A stretch of 64,000 bases of DNA from an uncultured Armatimonadota bacterium (GTDB taxonomy: Bacteria > Armatimonadota > Fimbriimonadia > Fimbriimonadales > Fimbriimonadaceae). The DNA lies in NCBI GenBank assembly GCA_903927025.1, contig CAIYLG010000002.1, positions 212,157 to 276,156 of the forward strand. Reading direction: 5' to 3'. This document shows, piece by piece, positions 19,355 to 26,893 of this stretch. Numbering within the stretch: the first letter of the stretch is position 1; every line of letters begins with the position of its first letter. The position numbers and the translations under genes are program-made. The notes below the pieces were generated by a model. The model was not told the DNA's origin. It made no database searches and saw only the letters and a program-made list of their open reading frames with translations.

Positions 19355-19533
19355 TCGCCAGACCGCTGGCGATACTTCTTCGCTTGGTCGGGGTCGATCT
19401 TTTTCATTCGCCTCATCAGTTCGTTGCCCCCTTCCGGCTTTCGAACATCTGGCGCACTCGGTCCGCTGTCGTCGCCCAATTTCTTCTCGGGCTCGCGTGT
19501 CAGCGGCTTTGTTAGCCTTTCGCCATCACTCAT
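19351..19533 (-). CDS. ubact: UBact (Pup-related ubiquitin-like protein modifier)
   Basis: 60 aa, disordered/charged, C-terminus NELMRRMKKIDPDQAKKYRQRSGE ending Gly-Glu; between dop-like and prcB genes with 4-nt overlaps at both ends. Confidence 0.9.
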   Translation of the reverse strand: MSDGERLTKPLTREPEKKLGDDSGPSAPDVRKPEGGNELMRRMKKIDPDQAKKYRQRSGE

Positions 19534-21005
19534 TGAACACCTCTCAACATTTCGATAAAGGTTCCTACGTCTTTCGCCTCAGCTAATTGCATCGGATACT
19601 GCCCGTTTGGCGGAAGATCGAGCTCAACTGGGACTCCATTCACATTAAATGTCAGCGTCCGCCAGCAGACGCCTTTCAACTCGGCACCGAACCGCTTTAC
19701 GGCAATGGATCTTGCGAGCGCCCTCGTGCCCTCATGGACGGATTCGAGGCTGTCTTCCAACAGGTCATCAGTGGGGTTCTCAACGCAGCTTCCCATTTCC
19801 ACGAGGGCCGCATGAAGTCCTTCTTCGGGATCAACATTATGGTATTCGAGATCAAAAGACCGCAGAGATGGATCATTCCACGGGCAGCCTTCCTGCTCCA
19901 CGAATTGACTCAGCATCGCATATTTGGCAGCCCAGTCAACATGGCGACTGAATTCATTGAAGTCCCGGCTCAACTGATCCAAAAGGGCGCGAGAGCTGTC
20001 GATGACCCACTTCATCTCTTCATCGAGATCGAGGAATCGCTCCGCTGATGAGAAATAGGATTCGAGAATCTCACCTGCGGTGGTCCAGCTTCGCTTCTCC
20101 AGTTCAATTGCGAAGCGATGCGTTTCATCTCGACTTATCGCCTGAAATGCCCGTACGGGGTCACGAAACGCCCACAATGGCGCATCTCCCTGCTCGCAGA
20201 GTGCCAGTGCAAGCTTCATAAGGCCAGCCTTACGGGCTGTAGCCTCGGAGATCATGTTTGCGTCGCCACAGATGACGTGCAGACGAATAAATCGATTCGC
20301 GTCAGAGTGGGGCTCATCGCGTGTGTTAAAGATCGGTCTTCGGTAGAGGGTTTCCGCGTTCGCAGGTTCGGAGAGAAAATCTGCTCGCTGGCTCAGTTGG
20401 TATCCGGCGGAGGCTCCCTTTTCCGCCCCAAGCTTTCCTGCGCCTACCAAGACCTGCCGCACGACCATCATCGGGAGCACGTCACGAAACAGCCGTTCAA
20501 ACCCAAGCTGCCTGGGCACGAGATAGCTTTCATGGGTTCCGTAGGACGCCCCGTGAAAGTCTGTGTTGTTCTTGTAGACACGCACCTCGCGTCCAGTTGC
20601 GGAAGCTAGTGCCTTGGCGGCACGCAGAACAACTTTCTCTCCGGCACAGTCGTGCTTTGCCAGTTCAAAAATCGATTCGCACTCCGGAGTGGCATATTCC
20701 GGGTGCCCATGATCATTGTAGAATCGCGCGCCGTTGGGGAGCACGCGATCTGATCGCACATCGTGCGCCTCTCCGTAAGTGCGTCCCTCATCAAACCGAG
20801 CGTCTTCAGGGTCAAAGGCTAAATGGGGGAGTTTGAATCCGCGCAGGTCTGCTCTAGGCGATTCGTACTGGTAATCCCAACCAAAATGGCACTCGCCCGG
20901 GTAACCCCGGACAAGTGCCATTGAATCATCAACCTGATCGTGCGCGTCCCGCCCCTCGACTAGGAGTCCATACTCCGTCTCGATACCGGCGAGAATTCTT
21001 CGCAC
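19530..21005 (-). CDS. Dop-like Pup/UBact carboxylate-amine ligase-fold enzyme
   Basis: MRRILAGIETEYG, HFGWDYQYESPRADLRGF, NGARFYNDHGHPEYATPECES, VYKNNTDFHGASYGTHESYLVPRQ, IFNTRDEPHSDANRFIRLHVICGDANM. The WDYxxESPxxDxRGF segment favours Dop over PafA. GTG start. Confidence 0.9.
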   Translation of the reverse strand: MRRILAGIETEYGLLVEGRDAHDQVDDSMALVRGYPGECHFGWDYQYESPRADLRGFKLPHLAFDPEDARFDEGRTYGEAHDVRSDRVLPNGARFYNDHGHPEYATPECESIFELAKHDCAGEKVVLRAAKALASATGREVRVYKNNTDFHGASYGTHESYLVPRQLGFERLFRDVLPMMVVRQVLVGAGKLGAEKGASAGYQLSQRADFLSEPANAETLYRRPIFNTRDEPHSDANRFIRLHVICGDANMISEATARKAGLMKLALALCEQGDAPLWAFRDPVRAFQAISRDETHRFAIELEKRSWTTAGEILESYFSSAERFLDLDEEMKWVIDSSRALLDQLSRDFNEFSRHVDWAAKYAMLSQFVEQEGCPWNDPSLRSFDLEYHNVDPEEGLHAALVEMGSCVENPTDDLLEDSLESVHEGTRALARSIAVKRFGAELKGVCWRTLTFNVNGVPVELDLPPNGQYPMQLAEAKDVGTFIEMLRGVQ

Positions 21006-22375
21006 TACAGTCGGAAGACGTAGAACGTACCGTTCTTGAAGCCAACCTGAGTTGCCGCCGCGGAAGAGCCATCGCTTGAGTTGAACGCGAAGGCTCCACT
21101 GTGTACGAGGTCTGGCGATGTGGTTGCGTGACCGTATCGGTCATTCAACTGACCCAGGGTTCCGTCGATGCCACCGGCGGTTGAGCCGCTAACGATGTCT
21201 CCGATCGGATACAGGTTGAACGTCAGTGCGTCCAGATCGATAAAGCCAAAGTACAGTGCAGAGATATTTGCGTTCGCATCCTGAGTGAATGCGACCATCT
21301 CCTGCATGTTGTTGTCGTTGCTGCTTGGGAAGGTGATCACATAAGATCCTGCACCCAGTGCCGCACCGTTGCTCTGTCGAAGGACCGTCTTGTGCTCTCG
21401 CCAAATTCCCTGTCCTGCCACGACCTTGAGGGTCTGCGTCAGGTCCGTTGGGTTGAGTTGGAGGAGCGAATACGTTCCCGCATGAGGCAGGCTGCCGGTA
21501 GGTCCGGTTGTGATCGTTCCTGCTGATCCGAGAACTCCACCAATTGGCAGAGTTGGGTCAAGCGTGAGCGCTTCGAAATTGGCACCGCTCGTAAATCCGT
21601 CAGCGATCGCATAAACGTCTCCGCTGAAGAACACGCGGACGGCTGTGGTACCGCCGGCAATTCCGGTCGTAGCCGCAAGCGTCGGCAAGAGAGCTGTGTT
21701 CGTGTAGCCGCTGAGGTTAAAGGCAACGAAGTCGCTGAGGAATCCCTTCATTGGGTTGGCGGACGTAGCGCCGTTGGCAAGAAGGAATTGACTTTCGTTG
21801 TAGTCAACGAGGAGCGGATTGACCGTATCAACCGTAAACATCGAATCATCGATGAAAACGGGGAGGCTGGTCACACGTCCTGGGAAGGTCCGAACTGAAG
21901 CCGGATAGCCTTTTGGAAGTGCGGCTGGCTCTTGGAGCACCGAGAAGTCGCCCATTACAGGACTATCGGTTTCCTCATGGAAGTTGAGGAAGTCCAAGTT
22001 GAAGGTTGAGAACGATCGCGACGGCTGTCCCGAGAATGGTACAGAGACGTAGACGATGTTGTTCTGGAAGCCGGTCAGCGGGCAGCTGATCTGCGGGCCG
22101 AGCGGATTGGTCACTTCGCCATACTGATCGTAGAAGCGAAGCTGCTGTACGGTGGCACTCAGGTCCCCGACGGCACGCCCCTGTCCAGTAAGAAAAGCAA
22201 CTGCAATGCTTCCCGGAGCACTTGTGCTCAGGTTAGACAGCTTAATTGCGACAGTTGCCGTGTTGCCAGTAGTGCCACCTCCGGTCGTGTTGGTCGCGTG
22301 GCTGCCATTGCCACTACCACCACAACCGATTACGGCTAAGGCCGCTGCAGAATACAAAAACGCCCATTTCCTCAA
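21005..22375 (-). CDS. Hypothetical lipoprotein
   Basis: TTG start; signal peptide with lipobox AVIGC then GGSGNGS linker; stop overlaps the dop-like GTG (TAGTG). Confidence 0.75.
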   Translation of the reverse strand: MRKWAFLYSAAALAVIGCGGSGNGSHATNTTGGGTTGNTATVAIKLSNLSTSAPGSIAVAFLTGQGRAVGDLSATVQQLRFYDQYGEVTNPLGPQISCPLTGFQNNIVYVSVPFSGQPSRSFSTFNLDFLNFHEETDSPVMGDFSVLQEPAALPKGYPASVRTFPGRVTSLPVFIDDSMFTVDTVNPLLVDYNESQFLLANGATSANPMKGFLSDFVAFNLSGYTNTALLPTLAATTGIAGGTTAVRVFFSGDVYAIADGFTSGANFEALTLDPTLPIGGVLGSAGTITTGPTGSLPHAGTYSLLQLNPTDLTQTLKVVAGQGIWREHKTVLRQSNGAALGAGSYVITFPSSNDNNMQEMVAFTQDANANISALYFGFIDLDALTFNLYPIGDIVSGSTAGGIDGTLGQLNDRYGHATTSPDLVHSGAFAFNSSDGSSAAATQVGFKNGTFYVFRL

Positions 22376-22668
22376 AATCCAATCACCTCTGCGGACACAC
22401 CAGACGATCTAGGCAGGCATGCTGCCGATCAGTATAGCAATTTTAGCCAACCTTGTGTTCGACGCTTTGACAGCACCAAAAAGGTCACACCGGAAGCTCC
22501 AATGCCCTCATTTTGCTTGCATATTCTTCCTTCCAATCCCTGTTAAGGGGAATATCCGTGAAGATCCAGCTGAAACACCGGCCCAGTCCCATCCAATTTA
22601 CCTTTGTTGGGTCAAATCAAACATCGCGGGAACCGTGGGCATCCGGCGGGTACAATCTGCCTCACATC

Positions 22669-23208
22669 GTGAAACGAGACGACTTGCTCGACCTCAATGA
22701 TGTGCTGCAGCATCCTGGACGGGAGCTAGCGGTCGACATTTCAACGGAACTGCCGGAAGAGACAGATGTCGATCTGCTCAAACCGCTGGAGGGTTACCTT
22801 GAGGCCGTCAGCACAGGGAACATACTCCTGATCTCAGGCGCTTTCAGCACCCGTGCGGTCTTAGAGTGCTCGCGCTGCAGTGGTCCACTTGAGGTGGATG
22901 TCGATTTCGAGGTGGATGAGCAGTTCCCTGTAGAAGGCACTCCTAGTTCGCTCAACCCCCAAGATTTAGCCCGCGTTGTGTCGGATGAGCCTTATCCACT
23001 GTTCGATGGAAACCAGCTAATCGTGGAGCAACTCTTAAGGCAGGCTCTTCTTCTTTCCCTTCCGATGCAGAGTCTTTGCGAATTCGGATGGGAAGGCGAA
23101 TGTCCGGTGGCGGCGAGCCGACGGGCCGAGATTCAGCTCCCATCGACGGGTCGCCCTGAATTCAAGGGCCTTTCAAACCTGTTGAAGTCTGAGGATTCTT
23201 CGAATTGA
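22669..23208 (+). CDS. DUF177/YceD family protein
   Basis: LDLNDVLQHPGRELAVDISTELPEETDVDLLKPLEGYLEAVSTGNILLISGAFSTRAVLECSRCSGPLEVDVDFEVDEQF; GTG 22669 is the likely start; upstream of plsX. Confidence 0.85.
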   Translation: MKRDDLLDLNDVLQHPGRELAVDISTELPEETDVDLLKPLEGYLEAVSTGNILLISGAFSTRAVLECSRCSGPLEVDVDFEVDEQFPVEGTPSSLNPQDLARVVSDEPYPLFDGNQLIVEQLLRQALLLSLPMQSLCEFGWEGECPVAASRRAEIQLPSTGRPEFKGLSNLLKSEDSSN

Positions 23209-24203
23209 CAATAGCGCTTGATGTCATGGGTGGGGATCACGCACCCGAAGCGATCGTCAAAGGCGCTCTGGAAGCCGCACCTCTACTGAAGTCAAAAGTT
23301 CTTCTTGTTGGCGATGAGAAGAAGTTCAGCCAATTTCTGCCAGCCCAGTTGCCCGCCAACTTTGAACTGGTTCATGCTTCCCAGTCCGTCGAGATGGATG
23401 AGAAGCCGATGGAGGCCTATCGCTCCAAAAGAGATTCGAGTTTGATGGTGGCGGCGAAGCTTGTAAAGGATGGGCTAGCTGAGGCAATGGTCTCAGCTGG
23501 CAACACAGGTGCTGCCTCTGGAACGGCTCTGCTGCAGTGGAGACAGATTGACGGTGTTCATAGGCCAGCTATCGTCAGTCAGCTCCCGAACAAGCACGGA
23601 GGCTTTGTCCTCCTGGATGCAGGCGCAAGCCCCGATGTGGACCCTGAGCACTTGGTGGAGTTCGCCATCATGGGTCGGGCTTACGCACAGAAGATCATGG
23701 GAAGGCAGAATCCGAAGGTTCAGCTCCTAAATATAGGCGAAGAACCCGGAAAAGGAAACGCCTTCGCAAAGCGAGCCTACAGCCTTTTGGAGCAGCACCC
23801 TTGGTTTGCAGGCAACGTTGAGGGCAAAGATATGCTTTCGAAGCCTACGGACGTAGTCGTATGCGATGCGTTCGTCGGAAATATCGTCTTGAAGTCGCTC
23901 GAGGGTCTAGCCGAGCTCATCGTCGACTCGATCAAGAACGAAGTCCCAACCAGCATGCCCGCGAAGCTTTTGTATTGGCCCGTCAAAAAGGTAACCCGCC
24001 CGTTGCGCAAGCAGATGGACTATGCGGAAGTAGGTGGCTCCCCACTTCTGGGCCTTAACGGCCTATGCATGATCTGCCATGGGCGAAGCAGTCCCAAGGC
24101 GATCAAGAACGCCCTTTTGATGACGGAAAAGGCTCTTCAAGGGCAACTTGTTGAAACCATCCGCGAATCAGTCAGCAACGAATTAGGATCCACCCATGAG
24201 TAG
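23205..24203 (+). CDS. plsX: Phosphate acyltransferase PlsX
   Basis: IALDVMGGDHAPEAIVKGALEAA, AMVSAGNTGAASGTALL, VVCDAFVGNIVLKSLEG. Confidence 0.96.
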   Translation: MTIALDVMGGDHAPEAIVKGALEAAPLLKSKVLLVGDEKKFSQFLPAQLPANFELVHASQSVEMDEKPMEAYRSKRDSSLMVAAKLVKDGLAEAMVSAGNTGAASGTALLQWRQIDGVHRPAIVSQLPNKHGGFVLLDAGASPDVDPEHLVEFAIMGRAYAQKIMGRQNPKVQLLNIGEEPGKGNAFAKRAYSLLEQHPWFAGNVEGKDMLSKPTDVVVCDAFVGNIVLKSLEGLAELIVDSIKNEVPTSMPAKLLYWPVKKVTRPLRKQMDYAEVGGSPLLGLNGLCMICHGRSSPKAIKNALLMTEKALQGQLVETIRESVSNELGSTHE

Positions 24204-25185
24204 AAACGCCGTCGTCCAAGCTATCGGACATGCTGTCCCGAGCAAAGTGCTCACGAACGCGGATCTGGAGAAGATCGTTGATACGAGTGATGAATGGATC
24301 GTTCAGCGAACCGGCATCAAAGAGCGGCGCGTCTGTGATGGTCCGATCGAGTCAACGGGCTGGCTCGCGCTTAAAGCCTCACAGGAAGCGATTGAGCGAT
24401 CTGGCATTGACCCCTTGAAAATCGGACTCGTTCTGTGCGGCACGGTTTCGGGAGACTATATCTGGCCGTCGACCGCCTGCACGGTGCAGGACCAGATTGG
24501 CGCAAAGCACGCGGGAGCCTTCGATGTCAGCGCCGCCTGCGCCGGTTTCATCTACGCGATGTCTAATGCGGCGGCGATGATCAAGGCTGGCGAAGTAGAC
24601 CACGCGCTGGTTATTGGAGTGGACTCCCTCAGCAAGCAGGTTGATTGGACGGACCGTTCCACATGCATTCTCTTCGGAGACGGTGCCGGGGCCGTTGTAT
24701 TAAGCGCAGAAGAGGATACCGACCGTGGACTTCTTGGCACCGTGCTGATGTCGGACGGAAGCGGCGGCAAGTTCATCTGTATCGATGTCGGCGGCTCCCG
24801 CTACCCCTACGGCAGTCCTCAGTCGGTGGGCAAAAAAGAAACCATCACGATGCAGGGTGCCGAAGTCTACAGGTTCGCTGTCCAGGCAATGGGCGACGCC
24901 TGTTGCAAGGTGCTGGACAAGCTTCACATGACCCCTGAGGACATTGACCTCTTTGTGCCACACCAGGCAAATCTAAGAATCATTGACTCCGCGGCAAAGC
25001 GACTTGGCCTACCATCGGAAAAGGTATTTCTCAACGTTCACAAGTACGGAAACACCAGCGCTGGATCGATTCCGCTGGGCCTTTACGAAGCCGAGCAGGA
25101 AGGCAGGCTCAAAAGGGGAATGAATGTTCTCACGGTTGGTTTTGGTGCAGGACTTGTCTGGGGCGCCAACGTCATCAAGTGGTAG
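24196..25185 (+). CDS. fabH: 3-oxoacyl-ACP synthase III
   Basis: GHAVPSKVLTNADLEKIVDTSDEWIVQRTGIKERR, FDVSAACAGFIYAM, FVPHQANLRIIDSAAKRLGL, HKYGNTSAGSIPLGL. Confidence 0.97.
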   Translation: MSRNAVVQAIGHAVPSKVLTNADLEKIVDTSDEWIVQRTGIKERRVCDGPIESTGWLALKASQEAIERSGIDPLKIGLVLCGTVSGDYIWPSTACTVQDQIGAKHAGAFDVSAACAGFIYAMSNAAAMIKAGEVDHALVIGVDSLSKQVDWTDRSTCILFGDGAGAVVLSAEEDTDRGLLGTVLMSDGSGGKFICIDVGGSRYPYGSPQSVGKKETITMQGAEVYRFAVQAMGDACCKVLDKLHMTPEDIDLFVPHQANLRIIDSAAKRLGLPSEKVFLNVHKYGNTSAGSIPLGLYEAEQEGRLKRGMNVLTVGFGAGLVWGANVIKW

Positions 25186-25217
25186 CCCGCGCAACCCGTG
25201 GATCCAAATAAATAGAG

Positions 25218-25250
25218 AGGCCCGTCCCGCGATATGCGGAACGGGCCTTT
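25218..25250. terminator. Intrinsic terminator
   Basis: AGGCCCGTCCCGC-GATAT-GCGGAACGGGCCTTT hairpin after fabH. Confidence 0.85.
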
Positions 25251-25257
25251 AAGTTGA

Positions 25258-25458
25258 CTAAACGAGGCTTACGGCGAACTCGGATCCGAGCTCCATAATC
25301 GCTAGTTCGACGAGTGCGAGAGACGCGGCTCCATTGCCTTCTAGACGTCTGTCTTGCAACCATCGCAGCGCTTCGCGGTCGCCTCTTTTTGCCTGGTCCA
25401 ATGCCCAGGCGACCGCTGTCTCCGATTGATTGATGTCTATAAGTTGATTCTGTTTCAT
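25258..25458 (-). CDS. Small hypothetical protein (66 aa)
   Basis: MKQNQLIDINQSETAVAWALDQAKRGDREALRWLQDRR...; 4-nt overlap with upstream 68-aa ORF. Confidence 0.6.
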   Translation of the reverse strand: MKQNQLIDINQSETAVAWALDQAKRGDREALRWLQDRRLEGNGAASLALVELAIMELGSEFAVSLV

Positions 25459-25661
25459 ACCAAGCTAACCCTTTCGTCGATTCCGACGGTGATTTCTTTC
25501 TCTAAGTGACTTCCGAGGACTTCACTGAGATGAATCCTCTGGACGTCCGGTCGCCGCTGCATCATCTGCAGATAGGCGCAGAGCTCGTCAACTTCATCGT
25601 GTGTTAGGAATACACCGATGTCATTCAAGCTCCTGTTGGTTTCGTAGTCCGTGATTCTCAT
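25455..25661 (-). CDS. Small hypothetical protein (68 aa)
   Basis: MRITDYETNRSLNDIGVFLTHDEVDELCAYLQMMQRRPDVQRIHLSEV...; translationally coupled pair. Confidence 0.65.
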   Translation of the reverse strand: MRITDYETNRSLNDIGVFLTHDEVDELCAYLQMMQRRPDVQRIHLSEVLGSHLEKEITVGIDERVSLV

Positions 25662-25771
25662 CTTCTTGCGTCCTTTCTATTGTCTTGCTTTGCTTTTATC
25701 GTTGGAAGAGCCCGCAGGGTTCCAATATTAAAAACTTTTAGGTCAAAGGACGCATTGTTTAACAAAATGAA

Positions 25772-25804
25772 GGGTCGGATGCGATTATTATCCGCAACCG
25801 ACCC
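25772..25804 (-). terminator. Intrinsic terminator downstream of dehydrogenase gene
   Basis: Minus strand GGGTCGGTTGCGGATAATAATCGCATCCGACCC followed by TTCATTTTGTT. Confidence 0.7.
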
Positions 25805-25826
25805 CACCAGATTAGTTTTCTTTAAC

Positions 25827-26750
25827 TTAGCTAATCTGAGCGAGGACGTCCTTCAGCGACTGTGCTGATTTGTGCAGACCTTCCCTTTCCACTTCGTTTA
25901 CAACGGGTTCGATAACTTCCAAAACTCCCTGGCGACCAACCTTGGTTGGAAGCGACAGTGAGATGTCGGAAATACCGAGCGCCCCTTTCTGCCAAGAACT
26001 GACGGGCAAAACCTTCTCAGTGTTCAGTGCAATTGCTTCCACAACTTCCTTTATTGAAACACCGACGGCTCGCCCAGCTCCTCCCTTCAGACGAATAACT
26101 TCTGCTCCCGATTTGCGAGTGAAGTCGAAAACGCCGTCAATCTCAGCCTCATAGTTCGGCAAGGAACTTAGAGGTATCCCAGAGACAGTTGCCGATGAGA
26201 GAATCGGAACCATCGAATCTCCATGCTCGCCCAGGATCAAAGCCTTCACGTCCGTTGCGTTCACCTTAAAGTGATCGGCCAGGAGCGATCGGAATCGGCA
26301 TGTGTCCAGCACGGTGCCCAGTCCGAGTACCTGTTGCTGCGGAACGATTTCCGCCTGCGCAGCAAGGTGCGTGAGGATGTCCACAGGGTTGCTGACGACC
26401 AAGATCGTTGCTCCCTCATTCAGCTTTACCGTCTTGAGATTCTCAAGGATTCCCTTGAAAAGACTTACGTTTCGATTCACCAGCTCAAGGCGAGTTTCGT
26501 CGGGACGACGTCGAAGGCCAGCCGTAACGACTACACAGTCGCTACCGTTGACAATCGAATACTCGTCAGAGCTCGTAAACGTCTGATTTGAGGTCAGCGA
26601 TGCACCGTGACGCAGATCGAGTGCTTCGCCCGCCGCCATTTCGCCATTCATATCCACGAGGGCTATTTCCCGAACGACGCCGCCAAATTGCAGTGCATAG
26701 GCTGCGTCCGAACCAACGCGACCTCCGCCACCAATGATGCTGACCTTCAT
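25827..26750 (-). CDS. Malate/lactate dehydrogenase family protein
   Basis: MKVSIIGGGGRVGSDAAYALQFGGVVREIALVDMN, VVSNPVDILTHLAA, LGLGTVLDTCRFRSLLA, LGEHGDSMVPILS. Substrate not resolved; RRRPDETR suggests MDH-like. Confidence 0.93.
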   Translation of the reverse strand: MKVSIIGGGGRVGSDAAYALQFGGVVREIALVDMNGEMAAGEALDLRHGASLTSNQTFTSSDEYSIVNGSDCVVVTAGLRRRPDETRLELVNRNVSLFKGILENLKTVKLNEGATILVVSNPVDILTHLAAQAEIVPQQQVLGLGTVLDTCRFRSLLADHFKVNATDVKALILGEHGDSMVPILSSATVSGIPLSSLPNYEAEIDGVFDFTRKSGAEVIRLKGGAGRAVGVSIKEVVEAIALNTEKVLPVSSWQKGALGISDISLSLPTKVGRQGVLEVIEPVVNEVEREGLHKSAQSLKDVLAQIS

Positions 26751-26893
26751 TACATCTCATTATGGCAGTTGTGAGGGGCCCATTTGGGCGGATTGGTGTC
26801 CCTAGAATCTATTACAGGCGAAGGGACTACACAGCATTACAGCCCGCCGCGAATGACTCGCCGCGAGCTGCAATGCCCTCTTGAGCTCGGAAA

